Assembly (NCBI RefSeq): GCF_000247695.1
Contig: NW_004624742.1
Location: 1,393,071 to 1,457,070, forward strand
From: Heterocephalus glaber
Lineage: Eukaryota; Chordata; Mammalia; Rodentia; Bathyergidae
Direction: 5' to 3'
DNA length: 64,000 nucleotides
The translations under genes were made by a program, and so were the position numbers. The notes under the pieces were generated by a model. It was not told the origin of the DNA and made no database searches. It saw only the letters and a program-made list of their open reading frames with translations. Numbering within the stretch: position 1 is the stretch's first letter; every line of letters begins with the position of its first letter. Below are positions 34,646 through 45,592 of this stretch, in pieces.

Positions 34646-34874
34646 CCTTTGAAATATAGTCTAAACATTATCTCTTTTTCAAAGTTTTTCTCATCCTTTT
34701 CACCCCATTAATTTCTCAGGGAACCTTAGTTGTTTCCCTTCCTCCGTACTCTTTTAATATCTCTTCATTGTACTTGTCACATATTTTATTTGATGTCTTA
34801 ATAAACTGTGATATCCTTGATGGGAAGACATCCTTGGTATCTAAAACCTTCTTCTAGCACACATACTGAATCAT

Positions 34875-35262
34875 AAGCAAATACATTACAGTTTGGATCT
34901 AGAATGTCCCTAAAAGCCCCAGTATTAAAGGCTTGTCCTTTAATGACATTGGGAGGTAGAGGGACCTTAAGAGATGGAGACCAGGCAGGTATTCTGGTCA
35001 GGGGAGGCACTCCTTTGAAGAGGATATTGGGACTGCAGTCTTTTCCTCTTCCTCTCTTTGCTTTCTGGCTGGTATGAAGTGACTGGGCCTCCTCAACCAC
35101 AGGCTCTGCCATGATGTAATGTTTCACCACAGGCCCTAAGCAACAAGACCACCTGATCATACATTAAAACATCCAAAACTAAGCCCCCAAATCCTGTCCT
35201 TTTTATAAGTTGATTTATCACAGCAATTTGTGACAGTGATGGAAAGCTGACTAACACAATAT
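34875..35262 (+). mobile_element. ERVL-MaLR LTR (rodent MST/MTD-like), forward
   Basis: ACAGTTTGGATCTAGAATGTCCCTAAAAGCCCCAGTATTAAAGG, TTGAAGAGGATATTGGGAC, CTTCCTCTCTTTGCTTTCTGGCTGG, TGATGTAATGTTTCACCACAGGCCC and the terminus GTGACAGTGATGGAAAGCTGACTAACACA form a complete LTR of the subfamily also present in reverse at 6.5, 44.4, 45.2 and 54.1 kb. The 120-codon minus-strand ORF is a chance antisense reading. Confidence 0.88.
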
Positions 35263-37860
35263 GCTTTTCAATCAGAATTATTAAAATGGAGTCCAAAAGT
35301 GTTTATTAATTCAATCAATTAGGAAGCCTTTGGTTGAAAGTAATAAAAGTTTCAAATTAAATGGGCTTAAATGTTTAAAAGAATTTATTGGCTCATAACA
35401 CTGAGAAAAAGCTAGAAGGAGGTGTTTTTAATCACTGTCCACTACAAGGGAAGAGTGAAAAAATATATTGAGAAACTTAAGAGATATTCTTATTAACAAC
35501 TGGAGAAATTGTAGTAGAATTAGTATATATTGTCTGTTTACTAGATGGAAATGTGAAGAAAAGAGTCCTTCTTACTTATTACCCAGAGTCTAAAGCACAC
35601 TAGTTATTAAATCAGCTATAACTACATGAAGTATGTAATGGTGTCTGATAAATGAATAATTCTTTTCTTTCCCTGTGATTCATAAAATTTTAATGATTTT
35701 TAAATATCATAAATAGTATTTTAAGGTGCAAATTATAAATAATATTCATTTAAAGCAGTCAGGTAAGCAAGAATTACTAAAGGTGACAATTCAAACATCA
35801 ACAGAAGCATAAATTTGACTGCAGTGGATTTTAAAACAAGAACTAAGACTAACAGTTAAAAGATGTTGCTGCTGGAGTATGGGGTATATTGCTGGGTGAC
35901 ATGGGAAGATAGCATCTCAAAATAAGCTCTCTTCTTCCATTAGATTACCTGACCAAGTTTATGTAATGATTTGATAAAAACATAACTTTGAAAAGTTAAA
36001 TCACCTTATAGTAAGGCAATTCTAAACAGGTAGTGAGACCTAAAAAAGTCTTCAAAAATTTTATTTGATAAACAATCCTAATACCAAATACTTATTATAG
36101 TTTTCACTGCTCTCCTACCTTGCATAAAAATTATTCACATACCTCCTTTGTGGTTGTCATTTGTTTTTGTTTTGTTTTTCTCTTGCTTGTTTGGACCTCA
36201 AAGACTCTGCTTTTAGTTTGGTGTCTGAGCACAAGTCCTCGCCTTCCATCTACCATAGACTCAATTTTGGCTTTCCATTAACCCACTGATTTCCACACTG
36301 GTGTCCAGTCCTAGTGGGACAAAGGTGAGAGTGGTTAGCATGTGTGCTAAAGGCTGCTGTGGCTTGGCCTGTGGCTGTCATGGGTTACTGCGGTGCGTAC
36401 TATCTTTGCCATCTGAGACTTATGTTTGGCTACTTACTCCCATGCATATTTCATGAAAGAATGTGGTATCACAAAGCAGTTATGATTTTGACTTTGGTAA
36501 CCTCTAACTTCTCATGCTAAAATCATTTTTTATGTCATCAAAGAGTAGGAAGCCAAGTGCCAATTTCAAGACCCATTCACTGTTATCAGAGAAACAATCA
36601 CTAATGCTGATGTCTACAGCAGGCCTTGTGCCTCCCCTTCCCAGGGAACATCTGTTGAACCAATAATGTCATTTTACTTAAGATAGAAAGGGCCAGTAAC
36701 ACAATCTTCTTAAATTCCACCCTTCCCAGGCCAAGAAAAAGGGCGCAATCTTATGATTGGTGCCATTTTGATTGCACAAATCCAAACATGTCTACTTTGA
36801 AAAGCTAGCAAGGTAAATCTTTCATGTCCATTAACATTGTAGATGTCATTACACAGGTTTATTGAAGGGTATGACACACAGCACTAATATTTACAGCAGG
36901 GTAAACTATTTGTTTCAATTCTTATTTCTAAATGAATTACCTTGTGGGTAATAGTAAAACCTGGAAACTAAGAAATAAGGGTCAGATTCCTCCTGTGAGA
37001 TCTCTCTTGTAAAATTATCCCAAATGCAATAATACCACATTATTGACTTAAGCACATTTCCCAGTGACATGGCATAGCTGACCTGTAATTTTTATTCTAC
37101 ATGATGCCAGCCCTAATAAAATGACACTTGTGAATGTAAATTAAGCTCGCAAAGGGGACAGATTGCATGATTCTGGTTTCTCTCAGATGCCTGTAGGCTA
37201 TCACAGGTTCCATATGTGAAGTAATTATGTTCACTGAAGGAAAGAATAAATGCTGTCAAATTGTGTACTGAGAGAAAAAGCAGCTATTATATTTCAGCAG
37301 TCGCTAGAGCATTGCCCCCAGACAGTAGCAAGATGTATAAGAAAATAAAATTGGTGCCAGCCATATATTACACATCTGCCTTTACATTTGTAGCTCCCTT
37401 TAAATGTATATTATACAAAGGCAGTAACTTACCAATGAATGTTTCAGCAGTCTTCTTCTGAATATTTTCTGTGGAGCCATTTTGGAATGTGTGGCATGAG
37501 AACTATTGAAGAGATACCGATTATAGATGTTTCTTAGTTCTATTCCCCTTGTATTGCACTGAGAAGAAAGAACTTCATTGGATTCCTGATGTTCAGACTT
37601 CGGTTTTTCCTTGAATAATGTCTCAAATTCAAACCTAGTCCTGATCATAGCTGTTTTCTTTATATGAGATGAGCATGGGTGGGGGTCATTCTCCACTCTG
37701 AAACCTTCTTGCCTATTGAGGACATTTTTTAAAAATGAATTTAGAGTTAATGATATGGTATTCATTGTACACTGAGTAATTTCTTACGTGGAATCTCATT
37801 CTTTAAATTGCTTAGTATTCCTACTAAAGAAGTGAGTCATAAGGAATATTTTAAGGTATA
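35263..37860. other. repeat-poor unassigned DNA
   Basis: About 2.6 kb in which I recognise no mobile element beyond a possible old fragment near 35330-35410 (GAATTTATTGGCTCATAACACTGAG). No gene. Complexity is higher than in most of the window, so it is a reasonable place for unique or conserved non-coding sequence; this is inference only. Confidence 0.4.
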
Positions 37861-38225
37861 TGACTCCCAGCAGAGAGGGGATGAGGCTTCTCCAAGCTAT
37901 TCTGTCCTGGCCTAGGGGACCCAGTGCTGAGAATGGAGAGGGACAGCCAATGCGCATTGGTGCACTCTAGATAATCACTAGAGAAGGCAAGTTCTGCTTT
38001 TTTGGGGAGCTTGAAACTGTACCCTCTGGGTAAGGTAAGTGGCTTTGGAGATTGGTGGCTGACCTCCTACCCCTCTTCTGCCACCCCCAAGGAGGAGTCT
38101 CTTGTACTTCTACTGCTTTCTGATTGACCCAAGCCACTCCCAGTCAGGCTTTAAAAATGAATCTAAACTACCTCCTGCTTCAGGCTGCTTCTCCACCCTC
38201 TTTAAAGAAAGCAAAATAAAACGTA
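37861..38225 (+). mobile_element. possible solo LTR (unclassified)
   Basis: GC-richer block starting TGACTCCCAGCAG. It contains GATTGACCCAAGCCACTCCC, a TTTAAAAATG motif at about 38151, then CTGCTTCAGGCTGCTTCTCC and a terminal AAAATAAAACG. The spacing of CCAAT-like, TATA-like and polyadenylation-like motifs is LTR-like. Ends and target duplication are not established. Confidence 0.35.
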
Positions 38226-38480
38226 GCACACTTTTAAGAACAGTTTACTTAAGCTGGGAATTAAGATTAAAATAACAAAAAAGTAGTGCAGACCATGATG
38301 TTAAAAAGTAGGAGGTAGTTATAATTACTTATCCATACAAAGGAATAGTCATTAAATAAATCAGGGATTCCAGAGTGGCTGATAAAGTGAACTGTAGAAT
38401 CTCAGATTAAAAACAAAATATTTAATTTTGGACATCATTTAAGAAACAGTTTATCAGTTTCCATTTGAACAACACCTGTC
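38226..38480. other. unassigned AT-rich DNA
   Basis: Some phrases (ATCCATACAAAGGAATAGTCATTAAATAAA) are reminiscent of L1 ORF2 C-terminal DNA, but the match is too weak to call. Confidence 0.3.
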
Positions 38481-38615
38481 AGTGGGAATGTAAAACCTCA
38501 AAGAGGCTCCATTCCATTGAGCATTGTCTGCCAAATGAGTCCTATATAAAGGTAAAATCAAATCTAGCACCAGCAATTTCTATCCTATGATATCAGTTTT
38601 TGAGCTGGAAAAAAA
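38481..38615 (+). mobile_element. weak L1 ORF2 C-terminal fragment, sense
   Basis: GTCAGTGGGAATGTAAAACC... and CTAGCACCAGCAATTTCTATCCTATG parallel the L1 blocks 'GCTGGTGGGAATGTAAAATGG' and 'GACCCAGCAATTCTACTCCTAGG'. The fragment is short and highly diverged. Confidence 0.4.
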
Positions 38616-39002
38616 AGAAACAGAACAAAGCTCTAACAAAGCTAAACCCGCATTCAGCTCTTTAGCTCACCTCTAAAGTCTGAAGACTGTAACCCCGTTC
38701 CCGATCACCGCATGAGTCTTCACTGGCAGGTTTTCTTACCCTTCAATGCTTCATGCTATAACACTCTTTGTACATCATTCTATACCTTGAATACCTTCAG
38801 GAAATACAAAATAGAAAATGTTTGGGAAACAGTGTGCCTTTTAAATCATATCATATCACTAGTCCTCTCCTATGGAAATACCATCATTTTGCATTTTATC
38901 CAACTCAGATTGACTAAGATGGTCCTACAAAAGAAAGTCCTTCCCAACAGCTTTTGCTGGTAGTTCACCCAAAGGAAGAGAAATGAGGCTGGCAATAGTT
39001 AT

Positions 39003-40205
39003 GCATTAATGTCTGGTATTAACTATTTTAATAGCTACATTGAGCTATAATTCAGAAACCATATAATTTACCCCATTAAAGTAAACAATTCAATGATATT
39101 TAGTATATTCAGAGTTGTACAACCAATGCTACAAACAGTTTTGGAACACCACTTCCAAAAGAAACCCTGTTTCTATCTATTAGCAATAACTTCCCATTAC
39201 CCACTGTCTCCAAACCCTGGCAACTTATAATCTACTTTTAGTCTCCACATTTTTAGATTTGTCCATCCTGTTCACCTTGTAACAATGGATTCATAATGTG
39301 ATCCCATATAAATTGAATGAGACAATGTAGTCTTTTAAAATGAGTTCTATCAGTTAGCATACTGTTTTCAAAGCATATGTTTCAAAGTTGTATCAGTACT
39401 TCCTTCATTTTTATTGTCACATAATTTTATGCATACACAACATTTTGCTGATCCATTTGTCAGTTTATAGACATTTGGGTCATTTCCATTTTTTGGCTAT
39501 TTTGAGGAATGCTGCTGTAAATATCTGGCTAACAACTTTTGCTGTGGATGGATAGCTTCATTTCTCTTAGAATTGTTGGATTCTATAGTAATTCATTGTT
39601 CAATCTTTTGAGGAACTATCAACCTGTTTCCGGCATGTCTGCAACATTATACATTCCCACTACAATGTATGATGGATTCAATTACTCTACATACAAGCCA
39701 GCACTCATTTTCCTTTCTATTATAGAATCCTAATGCTTATGAAGTGATGTCTCTTTTTTATTTGATACATTTTCCTACTCTTCAATGATATTGAGCAAAT
39801 TTTCTTTCTTGTTTATTGGTCATTTTAATACCTTTTTATAGACATGTCTATTCAAATTTTTTAGTGATATTTTAACCTGTTATTTATATTTTTATTGTTA
39901 AGTTATAAGAATTATTTGCATATTCTGAATACTAGTACCTATATGATTTGCAAATAATTTTCCCATTTTTATGTGTTTTTCTATTTATAACTTTCTTAAT
40001 GGTGACCTTCGAAATAAATAAGTTTGGAATTCTGATGCCATCTAACCTATTAATTTTTTTCTTTTTTACTTTTATTTTGATGTTATATCTAAGATGTCTT
40101 TGCCTTCACTGATACCACAAAGGTTTACTTGTATGTCTCCTTCTAAGAATTTTTAAATTTTAGCTCTTAATTTGGTCTGTGATAGATTTTGAGTTCTCTT
40201 TTGTG
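39003..40205 (-). mobile_element. L1MA/L1MB-like 3' half, antisense
   Basis: The best long L1 match in the window. The plus strand runs through AGCTACATTGAGCTATAATTCAGAAACCATATAATTTACCCC (3' UTR), CACCACTTCCAAAAGAAACCCTG, TTTATAGACATTTGGGTCATTTCC, TTTTGGCTATTTTGAGGAATGCTGCTGTAAATA, TGATATTGAGCAAATTTTC, ATGATTTGCAAATAATTTTCCC, TTCTTAATGGTGACCTTCG and TGATGTTATATCTAAGATGTC in the correct antisense order, down to TTTTGAGTTCTCTTTTGTGTAC. Many stops; an inactive, 5'-truncated copy. Confidence 0.92.
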
Positions 40206-40440
40206 TACAAACCGAAACCTGTTATGATGCAGGAATGCTGGTGCATCTGCTGGAGATGAGTCACACGGCAGCTGCCAGTCAGCAGCAAGAACTCTCTCAG
40301 ATTGGCTATTTGCAAACTTCCCGCCAAAAAAACCCAAACCAAAACAAAAGACAATTGTGGAGGATATTTGCAGTTTCCGAGAAATTGCGGGGATTTCCAT
40401 GGGCAATTACTAGTTTCTAAGGAAAAATCCTCAAACGCCT
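40206..40440. promoter_or_regulatory. candidate regulatory segment with clustered motifs
   Basis: A GC-richer, non-repetitive block immediately beyond the antisense L1. It contains TGAGTCA (AP-1-like, 40257-40263), the palindrome GGCAGCTGCC with a CAGCTG E-box (40267-40276), ATTGG (inverted CCAAT, 40301-40305), ATTTGCAAA (octamer-like, 40308-40316), TTCCCGCC (E2F-like, 40318-40325) and GGGGATTTCC (NF-kB-like, about 40389-40398). Such motifs are short and can occur by chance. The call rests on their density within about 140 bp. A 119-codon minus-strand ORF crosses the block and runs into the L1; I do not recognise it. Confidence 0.35.
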
Positions 40441-40525
40441 GAGGCCACGAACTCTGAACTGTAATTATTCTCATTTGAAAGGTAATTAGATAGTAACCAT
40501 TAGAAATTACTAAGGGCAATGGTGA

Positions 40526-40568
40526 ATATATATATGGTGATATATGTGTGTATATATATATATATATA
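40526..40568. repeat. (TA)n/(TG)n low-complexity repeat
   Basis: Imperfect TATATA with a TGTGTG core. Confidence 0.9.
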
Positions 40569-40569
40569 C

Positions 40570-41695
40570 TAGGCTGAAATATAAAATGAAAGCTTCTTTA
40601 GTTGAAAAACTTAAATGTCACCATGAAAATGGGAATAATTAGAAAGACCAAGCATCTCTTTATTACTAGTTTATCCATCTTTGTTATTTATAGCACTTGA
40701 CTCTTCCTTGCCATGTATATAACCAGCCACACCTCAAAATCTGTGCTTAATGTAGCAGAGTCCTTCTGTCCTTGTCTAATTGTATAACATACTGGATCAG
40801 AGATCACAGCTGCCTAGGAGCTTCTCCTGTGGAATGATGTCTTTGCTGTGCTCTCTTAGCGGGACAGTAGATGACCTGTCAATACTGACAACTAGTGGTG
40901 AAAGAATGAAAATATTGAAGTTTTAGTGATGGCAGTTAATCAGTAAAGGGAACCTGAACTTAGGCTTTGTGGCTATGATTTGCATGATGCATATTTTTAT
41001 TCAGATGAACTGCTGAATCAGATAGCAAAATATGGGACATCACTAATATATGCAGGTATTGTGCAATGTAAATAACTTTGGTTAGAGAAAGGGGGATTTT
41101 CAGTTAGATGAGTGAACGTTTGTTTGTGGTGAGGTAATCAAACTGGCAAGCCAGTTATTTAGCAGAATATGGTGCCATTATTTGTAGTTGTCGGCAGGAC
41201 TGGATAGGAGGGCAAGTACATGAGCCTAATAGGGCATTTTCCTCAGCACAAACCTAAGGGAGGAGAATGGCAACAATCATAGCAAGTATACTTCAATACT
41301 GTATTTTAAAATATCATCTTTAATGCAAAATGTCATGATAAACAAAGTATCAAAGTTTTTAAAAAGCAGCATCTGTAACAGTGTCATGCTGATCCACATT
41401 GGAGCCAAAGGCAAAAAGAAAAATCAGTTTTACTGATCCTGTCTTTTTAAAAATTGTTATACTTTATTCACCATGGATTTTCCCATCAATTTTGAATTTT
41501 TAAAATATTGCCTTTAGATAGTATTTATCTTGATTACTGCATACTTCAGTTCTGTGCCCAAAGCAAGTACTTCACTTGCCTCAGCCGGGTTCTGGCCATA
41601 TGTGAGTGCTATTGTTCTTTTTCAATGTTTTGGCTAATTTGTAAACAATGTTTCTCATTCTTCTTAGTTTTTCATAGTTTGGGATCAAAATTCTA
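40570..41695. other. unassigned DNA
   Basis: No gene or named repeat; ordinary complexity. Confidence 0.4.
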
Positions 41696-41885
41696 TACCA
41701 TACATTTATGACCAACTGACTTTCAACAAGAATGCCAAGAATTTTCAATTAAAAAAAATCTTTCAATGAAAAAAAATATTTAATGACTATTTCTTTTCAA
41801 CAGTTAATGTTGGGACAACTGGATGTCCACACACGAAAGAATTAATTTGGACACCTTCTCGATGTACGTACCTATCTTCAGTGTT
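41696..41885 (+). mobile_element. L1 ORF2 C-terminal fragment, sense
   Basis: TTATGACCAACTGACTTTCAACAAGAATGCCAAGAATTTTCAAT, then TTCTTTTCAACAGTTAATGTTGGGACAACTGGATGTCCACACACGAAAGAATTAATTTGGACACC. These follow the L1 blocks 'GGTGCCAAGACAATTCAATGG' and 'AATGGTGCTGGGACAACTGGATATCCACATGCAAAAGAATG'. Confidence 0.8.
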
Positions 41886-42019
41886 CTCGGTTTTGTTCTT
41901 CTTAAACCCCTAAGATTCCCTAAGATGACACCAAAAATCCTGCACCTTCTAAGGCTTTATAAATACAGTAGTTCATTAAATTAAATTACACAACTGTGGG
42001 TGTCATAGCATATTTAGGG

Positions 42020-42182
42020 TTTATAAAAAGCTTTTGTAAATAAGGAAGGGAAGAGGGGTTGAAGGGAGAGGAGGGGAATGGAAAGAAAAGAAGAATCAAG
42101 GTATATTATATACAGGTACACATTCTCTATGATGAATGTTATCACTAAGTATATCTAAAAAGTATCAATAAAATTTTTAAAA
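42020..42182 (+). mobile_element. L1 3' UTR terminus with polypurine tract, sense
   Basis: GAAGGGAAGAGGGGTTGAAGGGAGAGGAGGGGAATGGAAAG, then CAAGGTATATTATATACAGGTACACATTCTC...ATGAATGTTATCACTAAG...CAATAAAATTTTT. Same 3' UTR layout as the other young-lineage copies. Confidence 0.85.
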
Positions 42183-42184
42183 AT

Positions 42185-42980
42185 AAGCTATTTTAAAATA
42201 GCCATTTATAGGTATGTTTCTGAGTATATCTGAAATCACATTTTTTCACAATTCACGGGTGCTCTAGGAAACTAACCCCTGCGAATTTCTGGGGTGCACT
42301 GCATTAGCTTAGAGTGCGGACTACATGTAAGCCTGATCAGAAATGCAGAGGCTGGAGAGAGAAATATAAAAGAAAAGACCTTTGAAGGAAAAAATGGTTG
42401 TGCAAATAAAAATAAATGTAGGGATATGAGGTGTCTAAAGATAGTGTAATGACCCAAGGCATCTGAGGAGGGAGCAAGAGTAGAGAAATGTGAGATCTGA
42501 GGTCACAGGAGGTCAAAAATCTACTGTCCTGCTCAAGGGTGTGTTTGCTGGTTCAGGCTCAAAATAAAACAACTTTGAGACAAGAGCCCATCTCGTCATT
42601 CCACTGGTCTAATTCCTTCTTTAGTGTTAAGCCACAGTTCGTAGATCATCTAGGTTTACTCTGAGGTGCAATTTTAAAGAAATACAAGGTAAATGAATGC
42701 TGGCATATAAAGATCGCCCCCTTCTAAAGGAGCCATGGCTATTTCTGCCATGGAAGCCTCTGCTGTCTGAAATTCCACTGTTTCCTATGCTAGCCATGCT
42801 TTACCCAAGATATCCACTTCCCCACACGCCCGCTGGGTCTGTACTCAGGTCATAGAGGTTCACAGCAGCAACCTACACAGTAGCACTTGGAGTCCAGTTT
42901 TTCTTCTGTGTTCTGCTGAGTTTTGTTACACAGTTTAATGGGCAAAAAATGTGTGAAAAAAATATGTAATGTAAAGCATT
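42185..42980. other. unassigned DNA
   Basis: No gene or certain repeat. An ORF of 61 codons is not meaningful. Confidence 0.35.
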
Positions 42981-43128
42981 CCAGGCATGGTGGCACATGC
43001 TTGTAATCCAAGCACTCAGGAGGCTGAGGCAGGAGGATCACTCTCTGTGAGTTCAAGGCCAGCCTGGGCCACATACTGAGTTCAAGGTCAGCCTGGGTTA
43101 TAGGGTAGGACCTTGTCTCAGAAAAAAA
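42981..43128 (+). mobile_element. B1-like (7SL-derived) SINE with 29-bp internal duplication
   Basis: CCAGGCATGGTGGCACATGCTTGTAATCCAAGCACTCAGGAGGCTGAGGCAGGAGGATCAC is the 7SL/Alu-type left part. GAGTTCAAGGCCAGCCTGGG at 43049 recurs as GAGTTCAAGGTCAGCCTGGG at 43078, a 29-bp period, before GTAGGACCTTGTCTCAGAAAAAAA. An internal 29-bp duplication is known from B1 lineages. The pol III boxes are recognisable. No clear flanking duplication. Confidence 0.93.
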
Positions 43129-43645
43129 TGACTTTAGTGGATCTGAGAAATGTTGGCAACTACTATATAAAGCCTTAAAGAGAGTGGTGCTTGTGCTGGG
43201 CTGGTGGAGAATGCAGAGGTGGTAAGGAGAGTGTAAGTGATGACTGTCACAAGCATTTGGCATGCATCCCTTCTGCATTCTTTTGGTGAGTAGGGATAAG
43301 ACGAGTGGGATGCCAAAGCACCATCAGTTTCCCTTAGCCACTGGTTTGGGATATTTTGTTCTATTTGTCTTTCCTCAATTTTAAGAGGTTTAAGGTTCAG
43401 GAGTTTGAAGGAGACCTCATGAAATACCCAAGAATTCCCAACCACTTTTATAAGTACATTACCAATTACTTTCGCATATATGTTTCAGATGAAAATATTG
43501 TACTGCTCAATTGTACTAATTTTCTCTTCCTAGGTAAGAAATTACCACTACTGTATTGTCATGAAAGAAGAGACGTGTATTGTCTTACAGTGTTTGCAGG
43601 TCATCTGTCCAGACATGAGTTAGTTGCTTCAGGGTCTTAGTAGTC
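43129..43645. other. unassigned DNA
   Basis: Several overlapping ORFs of 94-142 codons on both strands run through the B1 or its flank. None has recognisable similarity. Confidence 0.35.
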
Positions 43646-43649
43646 TGCA

Positions 43650-44085
43650 ATTTAGGTGTCAGACAGGTATGTGTTCTCACCCGAGACTCCAGTCTTCTTG
43701 CAAATTCAAGCTGTCGCTGGCTGAATTTATTTCCTCACAACCTTACAACTCCAGGCAGCTTGTGCTTCCAGGCCAGCAGTAGAGTCTCTGAAGTCAGGAG
43801 TTGCCCGGTCCCTCTCTTTGGAACTTTCACCTAAATCACAGCTATGGAGGAGATTCTCCCTTTTGATGCCAGAAAATCAACTCATTGGGGACCTTAAACA
43901 TCTCAAAAATCTCTTCATCTGCGCTATAATGGATTGCCTAGAAATAAGTCCCAGTTTCTTTCTGGGTTCCAGGGAAAGAGAATGGCTGATGACATGTCTC
44001 ACTGCAGTCATTTGGCTATGTCTGCCTCATCAATCTGAGGAAAATTTCTTATTTTTTGTGTCATTTGTATTTGTTCCTTTTTAAA
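43650..44085 (-). mobile_element. possible old LTR/MER-type repeat, antisense
   Basis: GGCTGAATTTATTTCCTCACAACCTTACAACTCCAGGCAGCTTGTGCTTCCAGGCCAGCAGTAGAGTCTCTGA has the flavour of an antisense MaLR/MER LTR region ('...AATTTATTTCCTCACA...'). The family could not be assigned. Confidence 0.35.
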
Positions 44086-44396
44086 AACTTATCTTCACTA
44101 TCTAGTTTACCTGTGAGTAAACTAGCAACTATGGTAACGTTCTGAAATCACACCTACCTGTGACACAAAGCCTTTTATCAACTCCTGTTCCTACCAATTT
44201 AAGAAACTATACCAAAACTTGTATTAAATTTGAAGGCTGTAAATATGAAGACATATTCCTGTACTTGAGGGTCAAATCAGAAAGAATAGACATGAAAGAG
44301 AATGTCCTAGTAACATTTTAGCGTTTATGTTGTCTTTTGATGAAAATTAAAAACACATTCTGACCACCATCCTTCACTTCTTTCTGATTGCTGTGA

Positions 44397-44745
44397 TCTC
44401 CTGTCTTCATCATTTCCCTCATTGCTTGGACCGAGTACCTGACACTCACAACTTACAGGAGGAAAGGTTTATTTTGGGTCACAGTATTGGGAGATTTCAG
44501 TCCATAGCTGCCTGGCTCCATGGCTGGAAGAACATGATGGAAGGGCCTGGCGGAGGACTGCTACTTACATCATGGAGACCAGGAAATGGAGATAGAAAGG
44601 AGGAACTCACTCTTCCGGGTCGTACTCCCAGTGACCCACCTCTTCTGACCAGGCCCACCTAACAGCAAGTCAGCTATAGCACCCCGTGGTCCAAAGGGCT
44701 GAGTACATGAGGTTTGGGGGACATTGTCAATCTAAACCATCTGTG
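44397..44745 (-). mobile_element. ERVL-MaLR LTR (rodent MST/MTD-like), reverse
   Basis: TTTCCCTCATTGCTTGGACCGAGTACCTGACACTCACAACTTACAGGAGGAAAGGTTTATTTTGGGTCACAG, CCATAGCTGCCTGGCTCCATGG, GAACATGATGGAAGGG, CCCAGTGACCCACCTCTTCTGACCAGGCCCACC and the terminus AATCTAAACCAT. The body is well preserved. The 89-codon plus-strand ORF is a chance reading. Confidence 0.88.
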
Positions 44746-45139
44746 AATTGATGGAGCCACTTCTAAGGTGACCTAACATTACAACAAATATTTAAAGAGA
44801 AAATAAAATGGCTAAAACCAATCACATGATCAAATAACTCTCATCCTTAAAATTATTCATTGTACAAAACAAAAAACAAAAACAAATTATTCTATGAACT
44901 TGTTTATTATTGTTTGCACTAGGAGAAAGGTTTGCCTTCATAGAGTGACCTAAATAAATTCTTAGTAATCATCTCTATCTTCATGGTTTTAGTTGTAAAA
45001 ATAATTATTAAATAATAATTTTAATTTGCAGGTAAAAAATAAAATATTAAAAATATATTTTTTTCATAAGAAACCAATTCTGTATCTCTATAAAATTGCT
45101 TTGTAGCCACCAGTTAGAAGTAACAAGGAGTCAAGGCTC
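44746..45139. other. AT-rich spacer between two same-orientation LTRs
   Basis: Contains no recognisable retroviral-type internal sequence. A/T runs dominate. Confidence 0.4.
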
Positions 45140-45153
45140 TGTGTGTGTGTGTA

Positions 45154-45194
<41 letters not shown>

Positions 45195-45197
45195 ATG
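45140..45197. repeat. (TG)n microsatellite
   Basis: About 26 TG units with TATG interruptions, abutting the next LTR. Confidence 0.95.
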
Positions 45198-45202
45198 CAC
45201 TC

Positions 45203-45592
45203 ATTTCTTAGTTACTTTATTGTCACCAAGACACAATAGTTGACACCTACAACTTAAAGGAGAAAGGTATATTTTGGTTCACAGCTTATAGAAGTTTAAG
45301 GTCATAGTTGGCTGGCTCCAAGGCAGAGCTGCATGGCAGAGGGGCATTGCACATGGCATGGCAGCAGGAAGCAGAGAGAGGTCAAGGTGAGGGAGATGGA
45401 CCTGTCCAGGCCACGACCCCAGTGACCCAGCTTCCCCGACCAGGCTTCACCTCTCCACATCACATTTAGCTATAAATTTGTTAGTGCACTTATCTACTGT
45501 TATGCCCCCATGATTCAATCACCTCCCCAATCCCCACTTACCAGCACATGAGACTTTGAGGGGGCATCTAGATATAAATCATAACACTGTGT
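45203..45592 (-). mobile_element. ERVL-MaLR LTR (rodent MST/MTD-like), reverse
   Basis: CATTTCTTAGTTACTTTATTGTCACCAAGACACAATAGTTGACACC, AAAGGAGAAAGGTATATTTTGGTTCACAGC, GTTGGCTGGCTCCAAGGC, CCACGACCCCAGTGACCCAGC, CACATGAGACTTTGAGGGGGCATCTAGATATAAATCATAACAC. A near-complete LTR of the same subfamily and orientation as the one 460 bp to the left. Confidence 0.88.

Noticed and set aside
34798..35160. 120-codon minus-strand ORF
   Set aside because: It is the antisense of a MaLR LTR (34875-35262); chance reading.
37400..37765. 121-codon minus-strand ORF
   Set aside because: No recognised domain, no splice-site or conservation evidence available; left as unassigned rather than called a gene.
40160..40519. 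119-codon minus-strand ORF
   Set aside because: It overlaps the end of an antisense L1 and the motif-rich block; composition is not protein-like enough to call a gene, and no family is recognised.
42850..43278. 142-codon minus-strand ORF
   Set aside because: It crosses a B1 SINE in reverse (the FSETRSYPITQADLELSM region is B1 DNA), a well-known false-exon pattern.
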